DNA of 64,000 bases from an uncultured Flavobacteriales bacterium (GTDB lineage: Bacteria > Bacteroidota > Bacteroidia > Flavobacteriales_D > Parvicellaceae), in contig CALSRM010000001.1 in NCBI GenBank assembly GCA_943788755.1, positions 496,001 through 560,000 of the forward strand, written 5' to 3'. Numbering within the stretch: position 1 is the first letter of the stretch; each line of letters starts with the position of its first letter. The position numbers were made by a program, and so were the translations under genes. Below are positions 17,442 through 28,148 of this stretch, in pieces. Under the pieces are notes generated by a model, which was given only the letters and a program-made list of their open reading frames with translations, did not search any database and had not been told where the DNA came from.

Positions 17442-19445
17442 ATCAAAAACATTATCTACATAATACTATTTCTAATCTCTTTTCAAGGGTTTTCCCAGTT
17501 CACGAATGAACAACAGCAGCAGGTTGATAGTTTGAACAAAATAATAGCTGATCCTAAAAGCCACGATACAACGGTAGTTTTAACTTATTTTGAAATAATC
17601 AATTTTTACTATTTAAGCGATCCTGACACTGCTATAATAATCTGTAAGAAAGCAGAGAAGATAAGTGAGAAATTGAACTATCTCTTTGGTAAGTCTGAAA
17701 GTTATGCTTGGTTGGGTTATCTAAATCAAGGAAAAGGGAATATCAAATTATCTCTCAAGTATAGTAATAAAAGTTTGATAAATTTTAAAGAAATTGGAGA
17801 TAAAAAAGCAATATCAACAGCTCTTAGCAACATTGGATATATTTATAAAGAACAAGGAATACTAGAAGAAGCCCTAGATTATTACAATCGCAGTATTAAA
17901 ATAAAAAAAGAAGTAGGAGATAAAATAGGAATAGCTTCGGCGCTGAGTAATATTGGAGATATATACGAAAAGCAAGGAAAAACAAAAGAGTCCTTAGATT
18001 ATCATCATCGCAGTCTTAGAATAGATGAAGAACTCGGTGATAAAAAAGGAATAGCTACCTCTCTAACTAGAATAGGAATAATATACTATAATCAAGGCAA
18101 GATAATAGATGCTTTTGATTATTATAACCGGAGCCTTACTATTCAAATAGAGATAGGAGACAAGAAAGGAATAGCAATCTCCCTTAACAACATCGGAATT
18201 ATTCACAATGATCAAGGCGAGTTAATGGAAGCCATAGAATATGGCCAAAAAAGTTTAACCATTTCAGAAGAAATAGGTTTTCCAGATAATATAAGTCAAG
18301 CGTCAAGCTTATTAAGTGAAGTTTATCAAAAACAAGGTAAAGGAATGAAAGCCCTTGAAATGTACAAACTTTATATTCAAATGCATGATAGTATTTACAA
18401 TGAAGATATTATAAAAGCAGCGAAACAGCAAGAATATAAGTATGCGTATGAAAAACAAAAAGCTATTGATAATGCAGAGTATGACAAACAAATAGCTATA
18501 GAAAAAGAAGAAAAAGAGAAACAGCAAATCCTAGTAGTAGCAATTGCAGTCGGATTAGGATTGGTTATTTTTTTCTTAATAATTGTATTTAATAAGTTAA
18601 AGGCAACAAGAAAACAAAAAGCTTTAATTGAACAACAGAAAGCAGAAGTAGAACAACAGAAAGAAGTTGTAGAATTGGCACACTATGAGTTAGAAGAAAA
18701 GAATCAAGAAATATTGGATTCTATACTTTATGCTAAACGTATTCAATCCGCCATATTACCTCAACTGAAAGTGGTAAAACAATACTTAAAGGAAAGCTTT
18801 ATATTATACAAGCCAAAAGACGTTGTAGCAGGAGATTTTTATTGGATGGAACAGAAGAATGGTAAAGTATTGTTTGCAGCCGCAGATTGCACAGGACATG
18901 GTGTACCTGGAGCTATGGTCTCAGTAGTTTGTAATAACGGACTAAACAGAAGTGTGAGGGAACATGGTTTAACAATTCCTGGGAAAATATTAGATAAAAC
19001 CCGTGAAATAGTTGTAAAAGAATTTAAGAAATCAGAAGAAGATGTAAAAGATGGTATGGACATCGCTTTATGCAGTATTAAAGGTATGAAACTACAATAC
19101 GCCGGAGCTTATAATCCGTTATGGATCATAAGAAATGGTGATATTATTGAAACCAAAGCAAATAAACAGCCTATCGGTCAGTTTGATAATCCTGAACCCT
19201 ATACAACACATAGTTTTGATTTAGAAAAAGGAGATGCTATTTACATCTTCTCAGATGGCTATGTAGATCAGTTTGGTGGTGAAAGGGGCAAGAAATTCAA
19301 AGCTAAAGCCTTTAGAGAATTGCTGCTAAGCATTCAGGATAAACCTATGGAAGAACAAAAGAAAACCATTGATGAAACCTTTGAAACTTGGAAAGGTGAC
19401 TTAGAGCAAATTGATGATGTTTGTGTTATTGGGGTTAAAGTTTAA
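17442..19445 (+). CDS. TPR-repeat membrane protein with SpoIIE/PP2C phosphatase domain, non-standard start
   Basis: Layout: a signal peptide (NIIYIILFLISFQGFSQ), TPR repeats at about 60-290 (units such as ALSNIGYIYKEQGILEEALDYYNRS), one membrane segment near 365 (ILVVAIAVGLGLVIFFLII), a coiled coil (EQQKAEVEQQKEVVE) and a C-terminal SpoIIE-type phosphatase with GDFYWMEQ, FAAADCTGHGVPGAMVS and FSDGYVDQFGG. It likely senses through the periplasmic TPR part and dephosphorylates a cytoplasmic partner, perhaps the SiaC-like protein. The signal peptide aligns with that of the neighbouring paralogue (MKPIIYISLFLISFNGVSQ), but its Met is ATC here (17442). No ATG, GTG or TTG lies in frame between the stop at 17403 and TTG 17532, which would give a product lacking the signal peptide. 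Confidence 0.8.
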   Translation: MKNIIYIILFLISFQGFSQFTNEQQQQVDSLNKIIADPKSHDTTVVLTYFEIINFYYLSDPDTAIIICKKAEKISEKLNYLFGKSESYAWLGYLNQGKGNIKLSLKYSNKSLINFKEIGDKKAISTALSNIGYIYKEQGILEEALDYYNRSIKIKKEVGDKIGIASALSNIGDIYEKQGKTKESLDYHHRSLRIDEELGDKKGIATSLTRIGIIYYNQGKIIDAFDYYNRSLTIQIEIGDKKGIAISLNNIGIIHNDQGELMEAIEYGQKSLTISEEIGFPDNISQASSLLSEVYQKQGKGMKALEMYKLYIQMHDSIYNEDIIKAAKQQEYKYAYEKQKAIDNAEYDKQIAIEKEEKEKQQILVVAIAVGLGLVIFFLIIVFNKLKATRKQKALIEQQKAEVEQQKEVVELAHYELEEKNQEILDSILYAKRIQSAILPQLKVVKQYLKESFILYKPKDVVAGDFYWMEQKNGKVLFAAADCTGHGVPGAMVSVVCNNGLNRSVREHGLTIPGKILDKTREIVVKEFKKSEEDVKDGMDIALCSIKGMKLQYAGAYNPLWIIRNGDIIETKANKQPIGQFDNPEPYTTHSFDLEKGDAIYIFSDGYVDQFGGERGKKFKAKAFRELLLSIQDKPMEEQKKTIDETFETWKGDLEQIDDVCVIGVKV

Positions 19446-19536
19446 GATTGCCCAATAAATTTAGAAGTATATAATCTACAATCATAGCCTCTTACTCTTA
19501 AACATAGAGGTGAAATAGAATTATTACATTAGCAAC

Positions 19537-21578
19537 ATGAAGCCCATCATCTACATATCATTATTTCTTATCTCATTTAATGGAGTTTCCCAAATTTTTA
19601 GTGACGCGCAACTTTACCAAATAGATAGTTTAAACGCTGTTATTAATAATCCTAATAGCCATGATACCTCTTTAGCTGAATCATATTTGGTATTATCAGA
19701 AATTCTCTACATTTCAAATATTGACACGCTAAAATATTTATGTGAAAAATCAGAACTTATTGCCGAAAAATCACTTTTAAAAAATAATTCAGACAAAGTT
19801 CAGAAAAGCCTGAGAGAATCTTTAGCAAGAGCGCTAAACAACATAGGATATATAAACTATAGCAAAGGTAAAATAATAGAAGCCTTGGACTATTTCAGTC
19901 ATAGTCTTAAAATACAGGAGGAATTAGGTAATAAATCAGGAATAGCCAATTCTTTTAACAACATAGGAGTTATCTACTATGACCAAGGCCAATTAAATGA
20001 AGCTATAGATTATTATAGTCGCAGTCTTAAAATCTATGAAGAAATAGGCAATAAAGAGGGGGCAGCCTCTTCTCTAAACAACATAGGAGCTATGCATATT
20101 GTTCAAGAACAACTAATAGAAGCCTTGGATTATTTCAGTCGTAGTCTTAAAATAGAAGAAGAAATTGGTGATAGATCAGGAATTGCTAACTCTCTGACCA
20201 ACCTAGGGTCAATATACCTGCGCCAAGAAGAAATTGAAAAAGCTCTAATTTATTACAGTCGTAGTCTTAAAATACAAGAAGAAATTGGTGATAAATCAGG
20301 AATTGCTTCATCTTTAAACAACATAGGGACAATATACAAAAAACAAGGCAAACTTCTGGAGGCATTAGAATACGGACTAAAAAGTTTAACCATTTCCCAA
20401 GAAATAGGATCTCCGCTTAGGATAAGGCAAGCTTCTAGGTTATTAAGTATTATATATGAAAAACAAGGTAAAGGAATGAAAGCCTTTGAAATGTATAAGC
20501 TATCCATTCTTATGCGAGATAGCATTAGTAATAAAGAAACGCAACATGCAGTTGTTCAGCAACAAGCTTTATACGAGAATGAAAAAAATAAGACGATTGA
20601 TGATGCTGAGCATGATAAGGTATTAGCTATAGAACAAGAAAAAAAAGCAAAACAAGAAGTAATTATCTTTTCCATAGCTGCTGGATTGTGTTTGGTAGCT
20701 ATATTCTTAGTCTTTATGCTGAGCAGGTTGAAAGTAACAAGAAAGCAGAAATATATAATTGAGCAGCAAAAAGTAAAAGTAGAACAACAGAAAGAAGAGA
20801 CAGAATTGGCACACTATGAGCTAGAAGAAAAGAATCAAGAAATATTAGACTCTATAATTTATGCGAAGCGTATTCAATCCGCCATATTACCTCAAATGAA
20901 AGTGGTAAAAGAATACTTAAAGGAAAGCTTTATAGTATATAAACCTAAAGATGTGGTAGCAGGAGATTTCTATTGGATGGAGCAGAAGAATGATAAAGTA
21001 TTGTTTGCAGCAGCAGATTGTACTGGACACGGAGTGCCTGGAGCAATGGTTAGTGTTGTTTGTAACAATGCACTCAACAGAAGTGTTAGAGAACATGGAT
21101 TAACAGATCCAGGAGAAATCCTTAACAAAACAAGAGAAATTGTTGTTGCAGAGTTTGAGAAGTCTGAAGAAGAAGTTAAGGATGGTATGGATATAGCAAT
21201 CTGTTCATTAGAAGGAATGAAATTGCAATATGCAGGAGCACACAATCCTTTATGGATCATTAGAAATGGTGAGATTATAGAAACGAAAGCCAATAAACAG
21301 CCTATCGGTCAGTTTGAAAACCCGGTGACCCTATACAACGCATAGTTTTGATTTAGAAAAAGGAGATGCTATTTACATCTTCTCAGATGGCTATGTAGAT
21401 CAGTTTGGTGGTGAAAGGGGTAAGAAATTTAAAGCAAAAGCCTTTAGAGAATTGCTGCTAAGCATTCAAGATAAAGCCTATGGAAGAACAAAAGAAAACC
21501 ATTGATGAAACCTTTGAAACTTGGAAAGGCGACTTAGAGCAAATTGATGATGTTTGTGTTATTGGGGTTAGGGTTTAA
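19537..21578 (+). pseudogene. Paralogous TPR-SpoIIE phosphatase gene, broken by two frameshifts
   Basis: Signal peptide, TPR units, membrane segment, coiled coil and phosphatase domain all match the upstream neighbour. After IGQFENP the frame is lost. Compared with the neighbour there is one extra base within about 21321-21329, causing a stop at 21343-21345, and one extra G at 21476. Removing both restores the reading to the stop at 21576-21578. The last 250 bases are nearly identical to the neighbour's (about 18,950-19,445 region), while earlier parts differ at many synonymous sites, suggesting gene conversion. A product ending at 21345 would lack the last metal-binding SDGYVDQ part and probably be inactive. 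Sequence or assembly error is possible. Confidence 0.8.
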
Positions 21579-21668
21579 AACAAAGCAATCATTTTGATGT
21601 GGCCAATTGAAGAACAAAATAGTTGCCATATTTTTATTTATTATAATAATTATTAAATTATTTTTCTA

Positions 21669-21676
21669 TAGATTTG
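21669..21676 (+). promoter_or_regulatory. -7 element TAGATTTG of the his operon
   Basis: An exact TAnnTTTG match, 15 bases before the leader peptide ATG. It is correctly placed to start an attenuated his transcript. Confidence 0.55.
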
Positions 21677-21691
21677 TATCAAGATTATAAA

Positions 21692-21754
21692 ATGAATTTA
21701 AAGAAATTACATCATCATCATTTTTACAATTGCTCTCAGGCAAGTGGAAAATGA
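21692..21754 (+). CDS. hisL: his operon leader peptide with four consecutive His codons
   Basis: A 20-residue ORF beginning MNLKKLHHHHFYNC. Its four CAT codons in a row (21710-21721) lie between a promoter-like element and a terminator hairpin, upstream of hisG. This is the layout of a translation-sensing attenuator: low charged tRNA-His stalls the ribosome on the His codons. The segment CTCAGGC (21735-21741) at the leader's 3' end can pair with GTCTGAG (21785-21791), the 5' arm of the terminator, forming an alternative antiterminator. Its position and codon content leave little doubt about its role. Confidence 0.88.
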   Translation: MNLKKLHHHHFYNCSQASGK

Positions 21755-21778
21755 TATATGTATAGTTAATATATTTCA

Positions 21779-21810
21779 AAACCCGTCTGAGTAAATCAGG
21801 CGGGTTTTTT
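21779..21810 (+). terminator. his attenuator terminator hairpin
   Basis: A 12-bp stem (21779-21790 with 21796-21807, one G-T pair) with the 5-base loop GTAAA runs into six T. It lies 24 bases after the leader stop and 49 bases before hisG. Confidence 0.88.
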
Positions 21811-21859
21811 GTTTTAATCAATCCGTTCAAAGGTTTACTCAGATCACAAAACATAAAAA

Positions 21860-22717
21860 ATGAGTAAACTAAAAATTGCAATACAAAAAAGTGGAAGACT
21901 AAATCAAGACTCTCTCCAACTATTAAAAGATTGTGGTATTTCTATTGATAACGGTAAGGATCAACTAAAGGTAACTGCACCAAATTTTCCTCTAGAGATT
22001 TTATACTTAAGAAATGCTGATATCCCACAATATCTAGAAGACGGGGTTGTGGATGTTGCTATTATTGGAGAAAACCTTCTAATTGAAAAACAGAAAAATA
22101 TTGAGATAATTCAAAGGTTAGGATTTTCTAAATGCAGAGTTTCATTGGCCATTCCAAAAGAAATTGAGTATGATTCAATAACTTATTTTGAAGGAAAAAA
22201 AATAGCAACTTCTTATCCAAATACACTTCTAAATTTCTTAAACAAAAATCAGGTCAATGCTGAAATACATGCTATTTCAGGTTCGGTTGAAATTGCCCCA
22301 AATATTGGTCTTGCAGATGGTATTTGCGATATTGTAAGTTCTGGAAGTACATTATTTAAAAATGGATTAAAAGAAATTCAAGTAATGTTAAGGTCAGAAG
22401 CTGTATTGGCAAAGTCTCCAAATATTGGGCTCAAACAAAAAGAAATACTAGATAAATTACTTTTTAGAATGAAAGCTGTTCTGAAGGCGAAAAACACCAA
22501 ATATATTTTAATGAACCTTCCAAACACGAAAATTGAAGAGGTGAGTAGAATATTACCTGTTTTAAAAAGCCCTACGGTTCTTCCATTAGCAAAAGAAGGA
22601 TGGAGTTCATTACACAGCGTAATAGACGAAACCAAATTTTGGGATGTAATAGATGAATTAAAAAATGCGGGAGCAGAAGGAATTTTAATTGTTCCCATAG
22701 ATAAAATGGTATCGTAA
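21860..22717 (+). CDS. hisG: ATP phosphoribosyltransferase, long form
   Basis: 285 residues, first step of histidine synthesis (PRPP plus ATP). The start MSKLKIAIQKSGRLNQDS and the phosphate-binding segment ADGICDIVSSGSTLFKNGL are typical. The length and the C-terminal tail (KEGWSSLHSVIDE...GAEGILIVPIDKM) mark the long form with its own His-binding regulatory domain, so no HisZ is needed. It is the first structural gene after the attenuator, and its stop overlaps the hisD start by one base (TAATG). Confidence 0.96.
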   Translation: MSKLKIAIQKSGRLNQDSLQLLKDCGISIDNGKDQLKVTAPNFPLEILYLRNADIPQYLEDGVVDVAIIGENLLIEKQKNIEIIQRLGFSKCRVSLAIPKEIEYDSITYFEGKKIATSYPNTLLNFLNKNQVNAEIHAISGSVEIAPNIGLADGICDIVSSGSTLFKNGLKEIQVMLRSEAVLAKSPNIGLKQKEILDKLLFRMKAVLKAKNTKYILMNLPNTKIEEVSRILPVLKSPTVLPLAKEGWSSLHSVIDETKFWDVIDELKNAGAEGILIVPIDKMVS

Positions 22718-23997
22718 TGGAATTATTTAAGAATATTAAACAAAAAGATTGGTCCACAATGGTTAGTCGACCAACTATTGATAAAGAACAGCTGGATCAG
22801 ATTGTAAACACAATATTAAAAAATGTTAAAGAAGATGGAGACAATGCGTTAAGAGCTTATACACAGAAATTTGACAATGTAGATTTAGCTGAATTTTTAG
22901 TTTCAGAAGCAGAAATACAAAAAGCAAAAAAACTTGTTTCAAAAGAACTTATGCAAGCTATCAATATAGCTAAACAGAATATTGAAAAATTTCATAAATC
23001 TCAATTCATAGATGAGAAGGTTATAGAAACCTCTGTTGGTGTAGAATGTTGGAGAAAATCAGTTGCTATTGAAAAAGTTGGACTATACATTCCAGGAGGC
23101 TCGGCACCCTTATTCTCAACAGTACTAATGCTTGGTGTTCCAGCTAAATTAGCTAATTGCGAAGAGGTTGTATTGTGCACACCATCTAACGATCAAGGAG
23201 AAATAAATCCAGCAATATTGTATACAGCTAACTTAATTGGTATTACTAAGATATATAAAGTAGGGGGAGCTCAAGCAGTCGCGGCTATGGCGTATGGAAC
23301 TGAAACAATTCCACAAGTTTATAAAATTTTTGGACCCGGTAATCAATTTGTAACTAAAGCCAAAGAGTTAGTTCAACAAAGTGGGATTAGTATAGATATG
23401 CCAGCAGGACCAAGTGAAGTATTAGTTATTGCGGATAAAACTGGGAATCCAGAATACATTGCTGCCGATTTATTGTCTCAAGCTGAACATGGCGCAGACA
23501 GTCAAGTAATTTTACTATCGGACTGCGAAAATATTTTGACACAAACCTTAATTCAATTAGAGAAACAAGTTCTTTTATTACCTAGATCTGAAACGGCAAA
23601 AAAAGCCTTATCCAATAGTAAAGCCTTTCTTTTAAATAATATGGAAGACTGTATGGACTTTAGCAATCTCTATGCACCAGAACACCTAATTATAGCTTCA
23701 AACGATGCTTCCAAATATATTGATAAGGTAATTAATGCAGGTTCTGTGTTTCTGGGTAACTACAGTTGTGAGAGTGCTGGAGATTACGCTAGCGGAACTA
23801 ATCATACCTTGCCAACTAATGGATACGCTAGAAATTACAGTGGTGTTTCCTTAGATAGTTTTCAAAAGAAAATCACTTTTCAAAAAATAAGCAAAGAAGG
23901 AATTCAAGCAATTGGACCTTCAATTGAAATAATGGCAGAATCAGAGCAATTATTTGCGCACAAAAATGCCGTAACTCTCAGATTAAAAGATGTATAA
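22717..23997 (+). CDS. hisD: Histidinol dehydrogenase
   Basis: 426 residues, the normal length. It carries the NAD/substrate motifs YIPGGSAPLFSTVLM and VGGAQAVAAMAYGTE, and the Zn-site region GPSEVLVIAD...LLSQAEHGADSQ. It oxidises L-histidinol to L-histidine with two NAD, the last two steps of the pathway. It overlaps hisG by one base and hisC by eight bases if hisC starts at 23990, indicating one operon. Confidence 0.96.
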   Translation: MELFKNIKQKDWSTMVSRPTIDKEQLDQIVNTILKNVKEDGDNALRAYTQKFDNVDLAEFLVSEAEIQKAKKLVSKELMQAINIAKQNIEKFHKSQFIDEKVIETSVGVECWRKSVAIEKVGLYIPGGSAPLFSTVLMLGVPAKLANCEEVVLCTPSNDQGEINPAILYTANLIGITKIYKVGGAQAVAAMAYGTETIPQVYKIFGPGNQFVTKAKELVQQSGISIDMPAGPSEVLVIADKTGNPEYIAADLLSQAEHGADSQVILLSDCENILTQTLIQLEKQVLLLPRSETAKKALSNSKAFLLNNMEDCMDFSNLYAPEHLIIASNDASKYIDKVINAGSVFLGNYSCESAGDYASGTNHTLPTNGYARNYSGVSLDSFQKKITFQKISKEGIQAIGPSIEIMAESEQLFAHKNAVTLRLKDV

Positions 23998-25024
23998 AAT
24001 GTTTAAATTAGAAAATATAATTCGAAAAAACATAATTGACTTAACTCCCTATTCATCGGCAAGAGAAGAATTTAAGGAAGAGGCAACTATCTTGCTGGAT
24101 GCAAATGAAAATCCATTTGAAACAGCACTCAATCGCTATCCTGATCCTTTTCAAACAGCATTGAAACAAGAACTTTCAATTATCAAAAGAGTAGAAACCA
24201 ATCAGATTTTTGTTGGAAATGGCAGCGATGAAGCTATAGATCTTTTATTTAGAGCTTTTTGCGAGCCAGGGAAGGATAAGTCGTATGTTTTTCCTCCCAC
24301 ATACGGAATGTATGAAGTGTCAGCAAAAATCAACAATATTGAAACTGTTAAGATCAACCTAAAGCCAGATTTTCAACTCCCTGATAAAAGCGATTTTATT
24401 GAAAAAATAGATTCTGCCGGTTTACTTTTTATATGTTCACCTAACAACCCAACAGGAAATACTTATCCTTTAAATGCTATAAACGAAATAGCATCTGCGT
24501 TTTCAGGTTTAGTAATTGTTGATGAAGCATATATTGATTTCTCAAGTTCAGAAAGTGCCATTTCGTTGCTCAGCGAATTACCTAATCTAGTTGTGCTCAA
24601 TACCTTAAGTAAGGCTTATGGTTTAGCTGGATTACGCTTAGGGATGGCTTTTGCAAGTAAAGAGGTTATTGCTGTACTTAATAAAATAAAACCGCCATAC
24701 AATGTGAATTCAATTAGTCAGATTGAAGGGCTAAAAGCTTTAAAGAACACTAAGAAATTTTTGAGCCAAATTGATGTATTAAAATCAGAAAGAAATTTAT
24801 TGACTAAGGCTTTGTCTGCAATTCCTTCTGTAATTAAGGTTTATCCATCAGAGGCTAACTTTTTACTTATTGAATTTGACCAATCAGATAAAATATTTGT
24901 TTCATTGAAATCTAAAGGTATTATAGTTAGAAACCGAACAAGGGATGTTAAAAACTGCTTAAGAATTACGGTTGGCACTCCACAACAAAATAGAATATTA
25001 ATCAAGGCTATTAAAGAGATTTAA
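23990..25024 (+). CDS. hisC: Histidinol-phosphate aminotransferase
   Basis: 344 residues of the class I/II PLP aminotransferase fold. LDANENPFE and the Asn-rich CSPNNPTGN match HisC, and the PLP lysine is in [15 protein letters not shown]. It converts imidazole acetol phosphate to histidinol phosphate with glutamate. ATG 23990 lies inside the end of hisD; ATG 23999, just past the hisD stop, is a possible alternative. hisB begins 2 bases after the stop. Confidence 0.95.
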   Translation: MYKMFKLENIIRKNIIDLTPYSSAREEFKEEATILLDANENPFETALNRYPDPFQTALKQELSIIKRVETNQIFVGNGSDEAIDLLFRAFCEPGKDKSYVFPPTYGMYEVSAKINNIETVKINLKPDFQLPDKSDFIEKIDSAGLLFICSPNNPTGNTYPLNAINEIASAFSGLVIVDEAYIDFSSSESAISLLSELPNLVVLNTLSKAYGLAGLRLGMAFASKEVIAVLNKIKPPYNVNSISQIEGLKALKNTKKFLSQIDVLKSERNLLTKALSAIPSVIKVYPSEANFLLIEFDQSDKIFVSLKSKGIIVRNRTRDVKNCLRITVGTPQQNRILIKAIKEI

Positions 25025-25026
25025 CG

Positions 25027-26115
25027 ATGAAAAAAGTATTATTTATAGATCGAGATGGAACATTGGTTATAGAACCACCATTAGACTATCAATTAGATAG
25101 TTTAGAAAAACTAGAGTATTATCCTGGAGTATTTCAGGGTCTTTCCAAAATTGTTGATGAACTAGATTATGAATTGGTAATGGTTACCAATCAAGATGGA
25201 TTAGGAACGAGTTCGTTTCCTGAGGATACTTTTTGGCCAGCGCATAACAAGATGCTTCAAGCTTTCAAAAATGAAGGTATTGAATTCAGTGAAATTTTAA
25301 TTGATAGAAGCTTTGCTGAAGAGAATGCTCCAACCAGAAAGCCAAATACAGGATTGTTAAACAAATATATTTTTGGCGATTATGACCTAGAAAACTCTTA
25401 TGTAGTTGGTGATAGAGCAACGGATATCGAATTAGCTAAAAATCTAAAAAGTAAAAGTGTTTTTATTGGAGATAGTAATGAAATGGCTACGTTGTCTACT
25501 ACTAATTGGAATGAAATCTACCAATTCTTAAAAGCAATCCCACGGAAGGTTGAAATCAATAGAAAAACTAAAGAAACGGATATAAAAGTAGAATTAAACT
25601 TGGATGGAAGTGGAAAAGGGTCTTTCAGCACTGGAATAGGTTTTTTTGACCACATGTTGGAACAAATTTCTAAACATGGAAATATAGATTTAAATATAGA
25701 TGTAAAAGGAGATTTAGAGATTGATGAGCACCATACTATAGAGGATGTTGCGCTTACTTTAGGAGATGCATTCTTACAGGCTTTAGGTTCTAAAAAAGGA
25801 ATTGAACGGTATGGCTTCCTGCTGCCTATGGATGAATGTTTAGCTCAGGTTGCAATTGATTTCGGAGGTAGGCCTTGGCTAGTTTGGGAGGCCAATTTTG
25901 AAAGAGAAATGATTGGAGAAATGCCTACTGAAATGTTTATGCACTTTTTTAAATCGTTTACGGATGCTGCAAAATGTAATTTGAATATTAAAGCAGAGGG
26001 CGAAAATGAACACCACAAAATAGAAGCAATATTTAAAGCTTTTGCAAAAGCAATTAAAATGGCTAAGATGAAAACAGAAAATTATTCAATACCTAGTACA
26101 AAAGGCATATTATGA
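25027..26115 (+). CDS. hisB: Bifunctional histidinol-phosphatase / imidazoleglycerol-phosphate dehydratase
   Basis: 362 residues with two domains. The N-terminal HAD phosphatase (about 1-165) has FIDRDGTLV and [10 protein letters not shown]. The C-terminal IGP dehydratase (about 175-362) has the metal-binding His motifs [23 protein letters not shown] and [12 protein letters not shown]. The fused form is the one known from enterobacteria and many Bacteroidota. It performs the dehydration before HisC and the dephosphorylation after it. The last 4 bases overlap the hisH start (ATGA). Confidence 0.96.
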   Translation: MKKVLFIDRDGTLVIEPPLDYQLDSLEKLEYYPGVFQGLSKIVDELDYELVMVTNQDGLGTSSFPEDTFWPAHNKMLQAFKNEGIEFSEILIDRSFAEENAPTRKPNTGLLNKYIFGDYDLENSYVVGDRATDIELAKNLKSKSVFIGDSNEMATLSTTNWNEIYQFLKAIPRKVEINRKTKETDIKVELNLDGSGKGSFSTGIGFFDHMLEQISKHGNIDLNIDVKGDLEIDEHHTIEDVALTLGDAFLQALGSKKGIERYGFLLPMDECLAQVAIDFGGRPWLVWEANFEREMIGEMPTEMFMHFFKSFTDAAKCNLNIKAEGENEHHKIEAIFKAFAKAIKMAKMKTENYSIPSTKGIL

Positions 26116-26690
26116 TTGCAATTATAAAATACAATGCAGGAAATATTAGTTCGGTGAAGAATGCACTAACTCGCTTGGGCTATGAAAGCATAATCACTAG
26201 CGATTCAGAGGAGATATTAAATGCCGACAAGGTTATTTTTCCGGGAGTAGGTCAAGCTAGTTCAGCTATGAAATACTTAAATGAACGCAACTTAGATAAG
26301 ACAATTTTATCCATTAAAAAGCCAATGCTTGGAATTTGCTTAGGTCAGCAGTTAATGTGCGCGTATTCTGAAGAAGGAAGTACCCAATGTTTAGGGATTT
26401 TTAACACAAAAGTGAAGAAATTCCCTAATACAGAATTGGTTCCTCATATGGGCTGGAATAACTTCTCTAAAGTAAAAGGCGAACTTTTTAATGGTTTAGA
26501 GAATACCAATAACGTTTATTTTGTCCACAGTTATTATGCAGAGGTAAATGAGCAAACAACTGCAGTTTGCGATTATATAAAACCTTTTAGTGCAGCAATG
26601 CAAAAAGATAATTTTTATGCAACTCAATTTCATCCAGAGAAATCGGCTGATATTGGTGAACAAATACTTAAAAACTTTCTGGACTTATGA
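26112..26690 (+). CDS. hisH: Imidazole glycerol phosphate synthase, glutaminase subunit
   Basis: 192 residues, a class I glutamine amidotransferase. It has the nucleophile Cys in [10 protein letters not shown] and the His/Glu of the triad in [19 protein letters not shown] is also characteristic of HisH. It supplies ammonia to HisF. It is joined to hisB and hisA by ATGA overlaps on both sides. Confidence 0.95.
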   Translation: MIAIIKYNAGNISSVKNALTRLGYESIITSDSEEILNADKVIFPGVGQASSAMKYLNERNLDKTILSIKKPMLGICLGQQLMCAYSEEGSTQCLGIFNTKVKKFPNTELVPHMGWNNFSKVKGELFNGLENTNNVYFVHSYYAEVNEQTTAVCDYIKPFSAAMQKDNFYATQFHPEKSADIGEQILKNFLDL

Positions 26691-27400
26691 GAATTATACC
26701 GGCAATAGATATAATAGATGGTAACTGCGTGCGGCTTTCTAAAGGAGATTACAGCACTAAAAAAGTCTACAATGAAAACCCATTAGAAGTAGCTAAAGAA
26801 TTTGAAGATAATGGTGTTAAATTCTTACATGTAGTAGATTTAGATGGAGCAAAATCGAAACATATTGTGAATTATAAAATACTTGAGTTAATTGCATCTA
26901 AAACGAATCTTCAAATAGATTTTGGCGGAGGCATAAAAACAAATAAAGATGTTGAAATTGCTTTTAACAGTGGTGCTTCACAAATTACAGGAGGCAGCAT
27001 AGCGGCTACTAATTCAAATTTGTTTTTGCAGTGGTTGGATAGATATGGCTCTGATAAAATCATTTTAGGTGCAGATTGCAGTAATCGGAAAATTTCAACG
27101 AATGGATGGTTGGAAAAATCTGATATTGATGTTGTTTATTTCATCAAAGAGTACGAATCAAAAGGGGTAAAGAATGTTATCTGCACAGATATAGCTAAAG
27201 ATGGAATGTTGGAAGGCACCTCTAATCAACTTTATAAAGAAATTATGAGCGATTCCTCTGTTAATTTGATTGCAAGCGGTGGAGTATCGAGCATGGATGA
27301 TTTATATCAACTTATCGAATTGGGGTGTGAAGGTGCTATTTTGGGTAAAGCCATATATGAAGGAAAGATAACATTAAAACAACTGCAAGAATTATGTTAA
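26687..27400 (+). CDS. hisA: ProFAR isomerase (phosphoribosylformimino-AICAR-phosphate isomerase)
   Basis: 237 residues, a TIM barrel. The catalytic Asp is in [18 protein letters not shown] and the second in [24 protein letters not shown] and [12 protein letters not shown] are the phosphate-binding loops. It catalyses the Amadori rearrangement before HisFH. It overlaps hisH by 4 bases and hisF by 7. Confidence 0.95.
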   Translation: MRIIPAIDIIDGNCVRLSKGDYSTKKVYNENPLEVAKEFEDNGVKFLHVVDLDGAKSKHIVNYKILELIASKTNLQIDFGGGIKTNKDVEIAFNSGASQITGGSIAATNSNLFLQWLDRYGSDKIILGADCSNRKISTNGWLEKSDIDVVYFIKEYESKGVKNVICTDIAKDGMLEGTSNQLYKEIMSDSSVNLIASGGVSSMDDLYQLIELGCEGAILGKAIYEGKITLKQLQELC

Positions 27401-28146
27401 AAAAGAGAATTATACCCTGCCTAGATATTAAAGATGGTAGAACTGTCAAAGGAATTAATTTCGTAGGAATTAGAGATGCAGGAGATCCAATTGAATTAGC
27501 AAAAAATTATGTAAAACAAGGTGCGGATGAACTGGTGTTTTTAGACATAACCGCAACAATAGAGAATCGATCCACTTTAATTGATTTGGTGAAAAGAATC
27601 GCCAAAGAAATTAATATTCCATTTACTGTTGGTGGAGGGATATCCTCTGTTGAAGATGTGAGCAAATTAATAGAAGCCGGAGCTGATAAAGTAAGTATAA
27701 ATTCCTCAGCGGTAAAGCGACCTGAATTAATTACGGAAATAGCAGAGAAATTTGGTAGTCAGTGTGTAGTAGTTGCTATTGACACTAAGTATGAAAATTC
27801 TGAGTGGAAGGTATTTGTAAATGGAGGAAGAAAGTTTACAGGTTTAAATACAGTTGAATGGGCTCAGCAAGTTGAAGAGAAAGGAGCAGGCGAAATCCTT
27901 TTGACCTCAATGAATAATGATGGTACAAAAGCAGGATTTGCTATTGATATTACAAATGACGTGAGCTCTGTCGTAAATTTACCCGTTATTGCTTCAGGAG
28001 GAGCGGGACTGAAAGAACACTTTAAAAATGTATTTGAAAAGACAAAAGCAACTGGAGGATTAGCAGCAAGTATTTTTCATTACGGAACAATACCAATTCC
28101 AGAATTAAAGAATTACTTAAAAGAGCAAAAAATAGCAATACGATAG
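27394..28146 (+). CDS. hisF: Imidazole glycerol phosphate synthase, cyclase subunit
   Basis: 250 residues, a TIM barrel. [19 protein letters not shown] opens the protein with the catalytic Asp, and the second Asp is in [14 protein letters not shown]. Loops FTVGGGISS and VIASGGAG bind phosphate. With HisH it makes imidazole glycerol phosphate and AICAR. hisI begins 2 bases after its stop. Confidence 0.95.
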   Translation: MLKKRIIPCLDIKDGRTVKGINFVGIRDAGDPIELAKNYVKQGADELVFLDITATIENRSTLIDLVKRIAKEINIPFTVGGGISSVEDVSKLIEAGADKVSINSSAVKRPELITEIAEKFGSQCVVVAIDTKYENSEWKVFVNGGRKFTGLNTVEWAQQVEEKGAGEILLTSMNNDGTKAGFAIDITNDVSSVVNLPVIASGGAGLKEHFKNVFEKTKATGGLAASIFHYGTIPIPELKNYLKEQKIAIR

Positions 28147-28148
28147 AT

